Positions 29,471 to 40,031 of a stretch of DNA of 64,000 nt are shown in pieces. Positions within the stretch are counted from its first letter, which is position 1. Each line of letters starts with the position of its first letter. Origin of the DNA: Betaproteobacteria bacterium HGW-Betaproteobacteria-3 (GTDB lineage: Bacteria > Pseudomonadota > Gammaproteobacteria > Burkholderiales > Burkholderiaceae_C); the NCBI GenBank assembly GCA_002842205.1, contig PHCI01000003.1, forward strand, positions 62,001-126,000, written 5' to 3'. Position numbers and translations under genes: made by a program. The notes below the pieces were generated by a model. It was not told the DNA's origin. It did no database searches and saw only the letters and a list, made by a program, of their open reading frames with translations.

Positions 29471-30454
29471 ATGAGCAAAGCCGTCCAGATCGACCAGAAT
29501 GGGGGTCCCGAACAACTCAAGCTGGTGGACGTCACCGTCGGCGAGCCCGGTCCGGGTGAAATCCGCATCCGCCACAAGGCGATTGGCCTGAATTTCATCG
29601 ACGTGTACCAGCGTTCCGGCCTGTACGCGCTGCCCATGCCGCTGCAGCTCGGCATGGAAGGCGCGGGCGTGGTGGAGGCCGTGGGCACGGGTGTGACGCA
29701 CCTGAAGGCAGGCGACCGCGCCGCCTACGCCAGCAACCCGCCCGGCAGCTACAGCGAGGTCCGCGTGATGCCCGCCAAGTGCGTGTGCAAACTGCCCGAC
29801 GCCATCGACTTCGAAACCGGCGCAGCCATGATGCTCAAGGGCCTGACGGTGCAATACCTGCTGCGCCGCACGCAACCCCAGGGGGGCCTGCACGCGGGCG
29901 ACTTCGTGCTGTTTCACGCGGCGGCCGGGGGTGTCGGCCTGATCGCCTGCCAATGGGCCAAGGCGCTGGGCCTCCAGCTGATCGGCACGGCGGGTTCCGA
30001 CGAAAAATGCGCGCTGGCCCGTGAGCACGGTGCGGCCTTCACCATCAACTACGCCAAGGAAGACTTTCTGGCGCGGGTCAAGGAAATCACCGGCGGCGCG
30101 GGGGTGAAGGTGGTGTACGACTCGGTGGGCAAGGACACCTTCGAGAAATCGCTCGACTGCCTGCGCCCGCTGGGCCTGATGGCCAGCTTTGGCAATGCTT
30201 CGGGCCCGGTGCCACCGTTTGCGCCCGGCATTCTGGGCGCCAAGGGCTCGCTGTACGTCACGCGGCAGACCCTGTTCAGCCACATCACCACGCGCGAGGC
30301 CACGCAGGAGATGGCCGACGAGCTGTTCGCCATGGTGACCAGCGGCAAGGTGAAGATCCGCATCGACCAGCGCTTCAAGCTCGATCAGGTGCAGGAGGCA
30401 CACCGCGCCCTCGAAGCCCGCAAGACCACGGGCTGCACGATCTTCACGCTGTAA
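29471..30454 (+). CDS. NADPH:quinone oxidoreductase, zinc-free MDR family
   Basis: 327-residue medium-chain dehydrogenase/reductase. It has the quinone reductase N-terminus (HKAIGLNFIDVYQRSGLY), the MEGAGVVEAVG turn and the nucleotide loop HAAAGGVGLIACQWAK. The zinc ligands of alcohol dehydrogenases are missing, as expected for zeta-crystallin-type enzymes. It reduces quinones or enones with NADPH. The ATG has AGGAGAA upstream. Confidence 0.92.
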   Translation: MSKAVQIDQNGGPEQLKLVDVTVGEPGPGEIRIRHKAIGLNFIDVYQRSGLYALPMPLQLGMEGAGVVEAVGTGVTHLKAGDRAAYASNPPGSYSEVRVMPAKCVCKLPDAIDFETGAAMMLKGLTVQYLLRRTQPQGGLHAGDFVLFHAAAGGVGLIACQWAKALGLQLIGTAGSDEKCALAREHGAAFTINYAKEDFLARVKEITGGAGVKVVYDSVGKDTFEKSLDCLRPLGLMASFGNASGPVPPFAPGILGAKGSLYVTRQTLFSHITTREATQEMADELFAMVTSGKVKIRIDQRFKLDQVQEAHRALEARKTTGCTIFTL

Positions 30455-30467
30455 GCCGCAACGCGAC

Positions 30468-31283
30468 ATGGGCGCCGCCGTGCAGGGCGACTGGCTGGCG
30501 GCCCAACGCGCGCTGGCCGACCGGCCGCCGCGCGCGCCACGCCTGCCGCTCTGGGCGGGCGGGCATGCCATCGGCACGGTGGAGCCTGATTTTATTAATA
30601 AAATAGGCCTTGAGTCCCCGTCAGATGGTCATAGTTTCCTTCTTTATCAGGAGCATTCGGCAACGCCCGGCTGGCATCTTCAGGGGGACCCGACCACCGC
30701 GCTGGCCACGCTGGCGCAGGCCATGCGCCGCGCCGGGCTGGCCGGGGTGTGGCGTGACGAGCCACTGGCGGTGACCACGCCTGAGGGCCTGCGCATCGGC
30801 ACCGTCGAGCGCGCCGCCGTGCGCCCGCTGGGCATTGCCACCCACGCGGTGCACCTGGTGGGTGCTGCGCCTGACGGCCGGGTCTGGGTACAGCAGCGCG
30901 CGCTGGACAAAGCCAACGATCCTGGCCTGTGGGACACACTGATGGGCGGCATGGTGAGCGCGGCCGATGGCCTGCACGGCGCCCTGGTGCGCGAAACCTG
31001 GGAAGAGGCGGGCTTGCGCATCGATGCGCTGGCGCAGCTGACGCGCCAGGGGCGCGTCACGATCCGCCGCCCGAGTCCCGATGGCGACGGCGCAGGGTAC
31101 ATGGTGGAGGCCATCGACTGGTTCAGCGCCACCGTGCCGGTGCCGCAGGTGCCGGTCAATCAGGACGGCGAGGTGGCGCAGTTTGCGTTGCTCGACCGTG
31201 ATGAACTGGTGCGGTGCTTGCAACAGGGCGTGTTCACTCTGGAGGCTTCGCTGATTCTGGCGGCCTGGCTGGGCTGCCGCTGA
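30468..31283 (+). CDS. Nudix hydrolase with DUF4743-like N-terminal domain
   Basis: 271-residue protein. The N-terminal half resembles the DUF4743 domain that precedes Nudix domains in thiamine-diphosphate-related hydrolases. The Nudix box runs from Gly161 to Leu183; it has RETWEEAGL, but the first conserved Glu is Asp167. Residues about 41-57 (DFINKIGLESPSDGHSF) are encoded by a dispersed AT-containing repeat kept in frame. It starts 13 bases after the oxidoreductase gene, so the two are probably co-transcribed. The substrate is likely a nucleoside-diphosphate derivative. Confidence 0.88.
   Translation: MGAAVQGDWLAAQRALADRPPRAPRLPLWAGGHAIGTVEPDFINKIGLESPSDGHSFLLYQEHSATPGWHLQGDPTTALATLAQAMRRAGLAGVWRDEPLAVTTPEGLRIGTVERAAVRPLGIATHAVHLVGAAPDGRVWVQQRALDKANDPGLWDTLMGGMVSAADGLHGALVRETWEEAGLRIDALAQLTRQGRVTIRRPSPDGDGAGYMVEAIDWFSATVPVPQVPVNQDGEVAQFALLDRDELVRCLQQGVFTLEASLILAAWLGCR
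30589..30640 (-). repeat. Dispersed AT-containing repeat, copy 5, inside the Nudix gene
   Basis: On the minus strand: GGAAACTATGACCATCTGAC, then GGGGACT, then an A/T-rich right end near 30589-30605. It is in frame within the N-terminal domain of the Nudix protein. Confidence 0.8.
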
Positions 31284-31300
31284 GAAGCCGCGCGCCGGGC

Positions 31301-32962
31301 TCAGTCGTCCAGCTTGCCCAGCCGCGACACGCGCAGCCGGTTGGGCGCCAGGGCCCCGGCCGAATCCAGAATGGGGTAGGCAATCGAGCAGATGTGCGAG
31401 TTGATGCGCTTGAGGTCGCTGATGAGGTCGATGTGCAGCGAGCTGGTTTCCATGCTTTGCAGCGTGTTGTCGCTCAGGCGGTCCAGGTGCGCCGCGGCGT
31501 AGGCGTGCTCGAGGTCGCGAAACCGTGCTTTTTCTTCGAGCAGCTTCTGCGCGTCGCGCACGTTGCCGTTCAGAAACACGCTCATGCCCAGCCGCAGGTT
31601 GTCGATGAGGCGCGCGTGCAGTTCGCAAATCTCGGCCATGCCGGCAGCAGAGAAACTGCGGCCCTTGCGGATTTTCTTGTCTTCGATGTCGATCAGTACG
31701 CGCTCGATGATGTCGCCGATCTGCTCCATGTTGATGGTGAAGCTGATGATGTCGGTCCAGCGGCGGCTCTCGGCCTCGCCCAGCGCCTCGCGGGAAATCT
31801 TGGTCAGGTAGTACTTGATGGACGAGTACAGCTCGTCCACGGCGTCGTCCATCTTGCGCAGGTCCAGCGCCAGTTGCAGGTCGTCGTTGCGGATCACGGT
31901 GAGGGTGCCGCGCAGCATGGTCTCGACCACGTCGGCCTGGTGCAGCGCCTCGCGCGCCGCGCACGAGATGGCCAGCGAGGGCGTGGCCAGCGCAGACGGG
32001 TCCAGGTGGCGCGGGCGCTCACGCCCCTGGTTTTGCGGTGCGCTGGGCAGCAGTCGTTCGACCCATTGCGCCACCACACCGGTCAAGCCGATGAACACCA
32101 CCCCGACCACCAGATTGAACGTCAGGTGGTAGAGCACCACGGTGAGCGCCGGGCTGCCCACAAAGGGCAGCACCTGGTGAACCCACAGCCCCACAAAGGG
32201 CGCAGCCATGGCCAGACCCATCACCTTGAACAGGAAGTTGCCCACCGGCACCTGCCGCACCGTGATGGCCGAGCGTGCCGTGGTGAGCATGGCCAGCAGG
32301 CCGCTGCCCAGGTTGGCACCCAGCACCAGGCCCAGCGCCACGTCCAGCGGAATCACCTGCGAAGCGGCCAGCGTGGCGGTCAGCAACACGATGGCCAGGC
32401 TGGAATACGACACCACGGTCAGCACGGCACCGGCCGTGATTTCCAGCAACAGGTCGCTGCTCAGGCTGGCCAGCAGGGCCTTGACGGCCGGCGACTGGAT
32501 CAGGATGGCCGTGGATTCGCTGACCAGCCGCAGCGCAAGCAGCATCAGCCCCAGGCCGATCAGCACGCGGCCGATCCGCCCCGCCGTGCTCGACTGGTTG
32601 GCGATGAACAGCACCACGCCGACAAAAATCAGCAAGGGTGACAACCACGACAGGTCGAATGAAAACACCACTGTCATCAGGCTGGTGCCGATGTCGGCCC
32701 CCAGCATGACCGCCAGCGCCGCGGGCAGTGCAATCAAACCCTGCCCGACAAAGGAAGAGGTGATCAACGCCGTGGCGGTGCTGGACTGCACCAGCGCCGT
32801 CACGCCGATCCCCGACAGCGCCGCGGTGATGCGGTTGCTGACGCTGCGCGCCAGAACCTGCCGCAGGTTGGCGCCGAACACCCGCAGGATGCCGGTGCGC
32901 ACCAGTTGCGTGCCCCACACCAGCAGGGCAATGGCCGCGAGCAGGTTCAACAGGTGTTTCAT
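31301..32962 (-). CDS. Na/Pi cotransporter family protein with C-terminal PhoU-like domain
   Basis: 553-residue inner-membrane protein. The N-terminal part has two inverted repeats with the NptA/SLC34-type QSS motif (ALVQSSTATALITSSFVGQG) and GANLGSGLLAM; about eight or nine helices end near residue 300. The cytoplasmic tail, about 330-553, is helical and PhoU-like. It imports phosphate with sodium or regulates phosphate balance. It is convergent with the Nudix gene and lies 7 bases upstream-side of lspA, on the same strand. Confidence 0.9.
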   Translation of the reverse strand: MKHLLNLLAAIALLVWGTQLVRTGILRVFGANLRQVLARSVSNRITAALSGIGVTALVQSSTATALITSSFVGQGLIALPAALAVMLGADIGTSLMTVVFSFDLSWLSPLLIFVGVVLFIANQSSTAGRIGRVLIGLGLMLLALRLVSESTAILIQSPAVKALLASLSSDLLLEITAGAVLTVVSYSSLAIVLLTATLAASQVIPLDVALGLVLGANLGSGLLAMLTTARSAITVRQVPVGNFLFKVMGLAMAAPFVGLWVHQVLPFVGSPALTVVLYHLTFNLVVGVVFIGLTGVVAQWVERLLPSAPQNQGRERPRHLDPSALATPSLAISCAAREALHQADVVETMLRGTLTVIRNDDLQLALDLRKMDDAVDELYSSIKYYLTKISREALGEAESRRWTDIISFTINMEQIGDIIERVLIDIEDKKIRKGRSFSAAGMAEICELHARLIDNLRLGMSVFLNGNVRDAQKLLEEKARFRDLEHAYAAAHLDRLSDNTLQSMETSSLHIDLISDLKRINSHICSIAYPILDSAGALAPNRLRVSRLGKLDD

Positions 32963-32969
32963 GAGGGGG

Positions 32970-33457
32970 TCAGCGCCCGCGCCGCACGCGCAGCAGTTCG
33001 TCCAGGATCAGGCAGGCCGCACCAATGGTAATCCCGCTGTCGGCAATGTTGAAGGCCGGAAAATGCCAGCCCGCCCAGTGGAAATCCAGAAAATCGACCA
33101 CGTAGCCGTGCATCAGGCGATCGACCACGTTGCCCACCGCGCCGCCCAGAATGCAGGCCAGCGCAAATGAAAACAGCTTTTGCCCGGCGTGCGCCTTGAG
33201 CATCCACAGGATCACCAGCGTGGCCACCACGCCAATGGCGGTGAAAAACCAGCGCTGCCAGCCGCTGGCGCCCGCCAGAAACGAGAACGCCGCCCCCGGG
33301 TTGTGGGCCCGCACGATATTGAAAAAACCGGTGACCACGGTGCTGTCGCCCAGCCGGTAGTGGCCCAGGATCAGCGTTTTGGTGAGCTGGTCGGCGATCA
33401 GGATGACGAGCGCGAGTGCCAGCCACGGCAGCATGCGGCCCGAAGACGACCGGGCCA

Positions 33458-33458
<1 letters not shown>
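32970..33458 (-). CDS. lspA: Lipoprotein signal peptidase (signal peptidase II)
   Basis: 162-residue inner-membrane aspartyl protease that removes prolipoprotein signal peptides. It has four helices, and the two catalytic aspartates are visible in GNVVDR and FNIADS. The start ATG shares one base with the ileS stop codon; the ileS-lspA pairing is widespread. Confidence 0.97.
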
Positions 33459-36286
<2,828 letters not shown>

Positions 36287-36311
36287 GGCGGCGGTGGGGT
36301 AGGGCTTCGAT

Positions 36312-36392
36312 CCTTCGACAGGCTCAGGATCAGCCCGAACAGGGGTGTGCAAAAGGGAAGGCAGGAACCGTTCACCCTGAGCCTGTCGAAGG
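36312..36392. repeat. REP-like inverted pair between ribF and ileS
   Basis: CCTTCGACAGGCTCAGG at 36312-36328 is the exact reverse complement of 36376-36392, with 47 bases between. The family with the core TTCGACAGGCTCAGG is common in proteobacterial intergenic DNA. Folded in RNA it would make a long hairpin between two co-directional genes. Confidence 0.9.
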
Positions 36393-36414
36393 GCGGCGAC
36401 CGGCGAGCTTGGCG

Positions 36415-37440
36415 TCAAATTCGGTCGCGCGTGGTCTGGCGACGGGTGGCGGTGAAATAGGCGCGTGCGTCGTCGCAGTCCTTGCGGATCCCTGCCGTCA
36501 GGGCGTCCAGACCGTCGTATTTCAGTTCGTCGTGCAATTTGTGCAGCAGTTCCACGCGGATGATTTTACCGTACGCCCCCTCGGCGCCCAACGGTGCGGG
36601 CCATTCAAGACAGTGGGTCTCCAGCAGCACGCGCCCGCCGTTGACGTCGTTGGCGTCCAGCGAAGGGCGGATGCCCAGGTTGGCCACGCCCGGCAGCGGG
36701 TCGGCCGCGAGGCCGTGCACCGCCACCGCAAAGATGCCGCTGGCGGCGGGCTTCCAGTGTGAAAAGCGCAGATTCAGGGTGCGAAACCCGTCGTCGCGGC
36801 CGGTGGCGCTCTGCCCCAGCGCCCGGCCCAGCTTGCGCCCGTGCACCACATGGCCCGAGATGCTGAACGGTCGCCCGAGCAGGCTGGCGACTGCGTCCAT
36901 CTTCCCGTCGCGCAGCGCCTCGCGCACGGCCGAACTGGACACCCGCTGACCGTGCACCTCGTAGCTGTTCATGCGCGCCACGTCAAAGCCCTGGTGGCGT
37001 CCTGCGGCGTCCAGCATGGCGTAGTCGCCCGCGCGGCGGGCGCCGAAGCGGAAATCGTCCCCGACCAGCACGTAGCGCGCGCCCAGGCCACCCAGCAGCA
37101 CATCCTGGACGAAAGCCGCCGGGGTTTGCGCGGCAAAGCGCGCGTCAAAAGGCAGCACCACGGTCTGGTCGACACCGCAGCGCGCCAGCTCGGTGAGCTT
37201 GTCGCGCAGCGTGCCAATGCGCGCAGGGGCCAGTTCGGGCTTGCGCGCCACGGCGGCGAAATAGTCGCGCGGGTGCGGCTCGAAGGTCATCACGCAACTG
37301 GGCAGGCCGCGGTGCCGGGCCTCGTTGATGAGCAGCGCCAGCATGGCCTGGTGCCCGCGGTGCACGCCGTCGAAATTGCCGATCGTGAGGGCGCAGGCCC
37401 GGGCCACGCCCGGATGGTGAAAGCCGCGAAAGATCTTCAT
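36415..37440 (-). CDS. ribF: Bifunctional riboflavin kinase/FAD synthetase
   Basis: 341-residue enzyme that makes FMN from riboflavin and FAD from FMN. The N-terminal adenylyltransferase domain has [13 protein letters not shown]; the riboflavin kinase domain has [18 protein letters not shown] and the [11 protein letters not shown] segment. The ATG at 37440 (MKIFRGF) is the conserved start. It is upstream of ileS and lspA, as in many proteobacteria. No FMN riboswitch is evident upstream; a dispersed repeat lies there instead. Confidence 0.96.
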   Translation of the reverse strand: MKIFRGFHHPGVARACALTIGNFDGVHRGHQAMLALLINEARHRGLPSCVMTFEPHPRDYFAAVARKPELAPARIGTLRDKLTELARCGVDQTVVLPFDARFAAQTPAAFVQDVLLGGLGARYVLVGDDFRFGARRAGDYAMLDAAGRHQGFDVARMNSYEVHGQRVSSSAVREALRDGKMDAVASLLGRPFSISGHVVHGRKLGRALGQSATGRDDGFRTLNLRFSHWKPAASGIFAVAVHGLAADPLPGVANLGIRPSLDANDVNGGRVLLETHCLEWPAPLGAEGAYGKIIRVELLHKLHDELKYDGLDALTAGIRKDCDDARAYFTATRRQTTRDRI

Positions 37441-37458
37441 CGGGTCAGTATATTTTTG

Positions 37459-37506
37459 ATAGCGGACTGCGCCTGTACCTTGGGGGGAAGACGTCAAAAT
37501 GTCATT
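37459..37506 (+). repeat. Dispersed AT-containing repeat, copy 6 (diverged)
   Basis: TAGCGGACT, then TTGGGGGGAAG, in the right order and spacing, but with poor agreement between them. It lies upstream of ribF. Kept as a probable degenerate copy. Confidence 0.45.
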
Positions 37507-37613
37507 GAAAACAGGGTATATTGTGACCGGGCAGTGCGTGCCGCGGTTTTCACCACCCGCGGCGGGTTTGCTGCAACCATCACCGTTTTCGTGCCAGTGT
37601 GTTGAGCTGTCTG

Positions 37614-37620
37614 AAGGAGG
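37614..37620 (+). promoter_or_regulatory. Strong ribosome binding site setting a TTG start
   Basis: AAGGAGG, six bases before the TTG at 37627. It is a near-ideal Shine-Dalgarno sequence and supports TTG as the start of the HNH gene. Confidence 0.8.
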
Positions 37621-37626
37621 CGTGTT

Positions 37627-38184
37627 TTGAAGGTCTTGAAGCTGTCGGCCCAGGGGTTACCCCAATCGTGGATTTCGCTGGAACAGGCCGTCCTGCACTA
37701 CGCCGCCGAAGAGGTGCGCTGGGAAATGGGCAGGGAGGTGGCCGTGTTTCGCGGCGGCCACAACGCGATCACGGGCGAACAGTCCATCGTCACGGTCAAC
37801 AGCATCATCGGCACCAAGGGCGTGCCGGACATCAACCCGTTTGACCTGCGGCCCGCCTTGACCAACAGCAAGCTGTTTGCGCGCGACCGCGACATCTGCG
37901 CCTATTGCGGCGGGCATTTTCATGACGACGAGCTCACGCGCGAACACATCATCCCGTTTGCCCAAAATGGCGTGGACACCTGGATGAACGTGGTGACGGC
38001 CTGCCGTGCCTGCAATCATCGCAAAAGCAGCCGCACGCCCGAGCAGGCCGGCATGCCGCTTTTGTACACCCCGTATGTGCCCAGCCTGTGGGAAGACTTC
38101 ATCCTGCGCAACCGCCGCATCCTGGCCGACCAGATGGAGTTCCTGATGTCGCACTTGCCGAAATCGTCTCGGCTGCACGCCTGA
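37627..38184 (+). CDS. HNH endonuclease family protein
   Basis: 185-residue protein with a C-terminal HNH nuclease fold: CAYCGGHFHDDELTREHIIP (zinc Cys pair and catalytic-type His) and NVVTACRACNHRKSSRTPEQAGM (second Cys pair, Asn and His), here quoted in part as TACRACNHRKSSRTP. The N-terminal half looks like the conserved part of a housekeeping HNH family found in many proteobacteria. Partners and substrate are unknown. No intron, intein or toxin-immunity neighbour is visible. Start is TTG, set by the strong ribosome binding site. Confidence 0.85.
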   Translation: MKVLKLSAQGLPQSWISLEQAVLHYAAEEVRWEMGREVAVFRGGHNAITGEQSIVTVNSIIGTKGVPDINPFDLRPALTNSKLFARDRDICAYCGGHFHDDELTREHIIPFAQNGVDTWMNVVTACRACNHRKSSRTPEQAGMPLLYTPYVPSLWEDFILRNRRILADQMEFLMSHLPKSSRLHA

Positions 38185-38210
38185 AGGGCGTTTGCGTTCA
38201 TTCAACAAGA

Positions 38211-38275
38211 ACCGTTCGCCCTGAGCCTGTCGAAGGGCTGCAGGGGCTTCGACCCTTCGACACGCTCAGCACAGG
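38211..38275. repeat. REP-like inverted pair between convergent genes
   Basis: CCCTGAGCCTGTCGAAGGG near 38219-38237 and CCCTTCGACACGCTCAG at 38253-38269 pair with one mismatch. It sits between convergent HNH and DUF11 genes, a usual place for REP palindromes, and may serve as a transcription barrier in both directions. Confidence 0.85.
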
Positions 38276-38278
38276 CCG

Positions 38279-39844
38279 CTATTGCCCGGTCGCCGTGACC
38301 CCACAGGTCACGCCGAACGTGACGGTGGCATTGGCGTTGAACGTCGGCAGCACCAGCCCCGTGCCCTGCAACGCGGCGATGGTGGGCGCGGCCGGGCAGG
38401 TTGCCGTGCCAGCGGTGACCGCGCACGACACCGCCGTACAGATCAGCCCCGGAGCCGCAGGGTCGCGAACCACCGTATTGGGGGCGTCGGCCGGGCCACC
38501 GTTGGCAACGGTGATGGTGTAGCTCGTCGTTTGCCCGGCGGTCACCGTGCCGACGGCGTTGGTTTTGGTGATTTGCAGATGGGTGGCGGGGGTGACGGTG
38601 CTGGTGACGGTCACGGTGTTATTGGAGGGGGTGACGTCCACGGTGGTCCCGGTGAGTGTGGCGGCCACGCTATTGGTCAGAGTGCCCGTGAAGCTGCTGT
38701 TCAGCGGTGCGACGATGGTGTATTGAACCGTGGCGTTGACGGAGAGGTTTACATATGAATTGATGCTGCCGCTGCCGGCAAGCGCACCGCAACCCGTGGT
38801 CACGGCCGTGGGCGCGCCTGGACTGAGCACGGAACAGGTCCAGTTGCTTGCGCCCGCGTTGATGGCAGCGGCGTTGAGTGAGTCGGCAATGGTGACCGAT
38901 CCGGCCACGGCTGGCCCGGAGTTGCTGGCGGTGAGGGTGTAGGTGACGGTGCGGCCTTGTAGCGCAAGCGTGGGGGTCACGATTTTGCTGACTGAAACGT
39001 CCCGTGGGAATTCACGTGAAAGATCCACCAGTCCCGCGCCGGAGGCATTGGTGAGGACGGTGGCTGCTCCCGTCGTCGTATGGATGGCATACATCACCTG
39101 CGCCGTATTGGTGCCCGACGCCAGCAAGCACGGGGATGCGCAACCCGGGACGACATTGGAGACCTCCACCAGGCCATTGGGTGCGGCAGCATTGGTTACC
39201 CCGAGCGCGCCAATGAACGTGGCGTTGAAGCTGCCTCCCGTGGTCAGCGCGTTGGCATTGACGCGGAACAACTGGTACGGGTTGGCGGTGGCGTTGGCGG
39301 CCAGCACGTAGAGGTCACCGTTGTTGACGCAAGCCATGTCGCCGGACCCCGAAGTGGGCACGTTGAGCATAACAATCGTGCGGATCAATGCGCCAGTGCG
39401 GGGGTTCAGTTCGTAAATCTCAACACCCGCGCCCGCAGTACTGCCGTTGCCACCCACGTAAAACCGCCCGTCGGGGCAGAAGGTGGCGCGCAGGATGTCG
39501 GGCGTGATCGGCGCGGAAGTTGCCACCGTGACGGCGGCGCCGGTCGCGGGATCCCAGGTGGCCAGTCGCGGCGCGGTGCCCGTGGTGCGCTCGACCACAT
39601 AGAGCAAGCCGTTGATCGGACTGACGGCCATGGCCGAAGACTCATAGCCGACCTGTGCCGTGAAGTTGCCGGGCACCGCGGGCGCAGTGGCCACACCCGT
39701 GGCCTGATTGATGACGAAGACGTTGGTGCGCGAAATCCCATAGGCCACCTGCGCCTGTGCGCCGCCAGCCGCCAGCAACGCGGACAAAAGAACCAGCCCA
39801 TGCCGGACGGTCCAAAGAAGGAGATTGCGGAGGGACTGGATCAT
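38279..39844 (-). CDS. Secreted DUF11-repeat protein with beta-propeller-like N-terminal region
   Basis: 521-residue exported protein. The signal peptide covers about residues 1-32 (cleaved near AQA). Residues about 33-300 are Gly/Thr/Asn-rich with propeller-like blades (VSPINGLLYVV, CPDGRFYVGGN, VNNGDLYVLA). From about 310 two DUF11 beta-sandwich repeats follow (VTPTLALQGRTVTYTLTASN; ITKTNAVGTVTAGQTTSYTI). The end at VTCGVTATGQ is a usual DUF11 end, so it does not look truncated. Cysteines are paired across repeats. Likely cell-surface or matrix protein; no anchor is visible. Confidence 0.8.
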   Translation of the reverse strand: MIQSLRNLLLWTVRHGLVLLSALLAAGGAQAQVAYGISRTNVFVINQATGVATAPAVPGNFTAQVGYESSAMAVSPINGLLYVVERTTGTAPRLATWDPATGAAVTVATSAPITPDILRATFCPDGRFYVGGNGSTAGAGVEIYELNPRTGALIRTIVMLNVPTSGSGDMACVNNGDLYVLAANATANPYQLFRVNANALTTGGSFNATFIGALGVTNAAAPNGLVEVSNVVPGCASPCLLASGTNTAQVMYAIHTTTGAATVLTNASGAGLVDLSREFPRDVSVSKIVTPTLALQGRTVTYTLTASNSGPAVAGSVTIADSLNAAAINAGASNWTCSVLSPGAPTAVTTGCGALAGSGSINSYVNLSVNATVQYTIVAPLNSSFTGTLTNSVAATLTGTTVDVTPSNNTVTVTSTVTPATHLQITKTNAVGTVTAGQTTSYTITVANGGPADAPNTVVRDPAAPGLICTAVSCAVTAGTATCPAAPTIAALQGTGLVLPTFNANATVTFGVTCGVTATGQ

Positions 39845-39983
39845 TTGGGTTTTGAGGCTGCCGCCCGTAGCGCGCAACCTGACCGTCAATACATTAGTTC
39901 TATTGCTCCCGATTCTAGGCATTCCCAGGGCGCGCCGACGCCGCGACCGGTAAGTGACAACCGCGGCAAGCCACCGATTCGTG

Positions 39984-40014
39984 TGAAAAATCACGACAGG
40001 GCAAGCCCTGTCGT
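39984..40014 (-). terminator. Rho-independent terminator after the lipoprotein hydrolase
   Basis: Perfect 10-bp stem ACGACAGGGC/GCCCTGTCGT with a 2-base loop (39993-40014). On the minus strand it is followed by GATTTTTC. It lies 18 bases beyond the hydrolase stop. Confidence 0.85.
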
Positions 40015-40031
40015 TGTGCGAAAGCGTGGGT

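Noticed and set aside
31301-32962. Functional link between the Na/Pi cotransporter and the phosphonate operon
   Set aside because: They are over 20 kb apart, with unrelated genes between and no shared regulatory site seen.
37441-37626. FMN riboswitch upstream of ribF
   Set aside because: The region is partly a diverged dispersed repeat, and I see none of the conserved FMN-element boxes.
37627-38184. HNH nuclease as a homing endonuclease or toxin
   Set aside because: No interrupted gene, intron, intein or immunity gene is adjacent, and the layout fits a conserved stand-alone family.
38279-38300. DUF11 protein truncated by the REP pair
   Set aside because: The end VTCGVTATGQ is a normal DUF11 C-terminus, so the stop is probably native.
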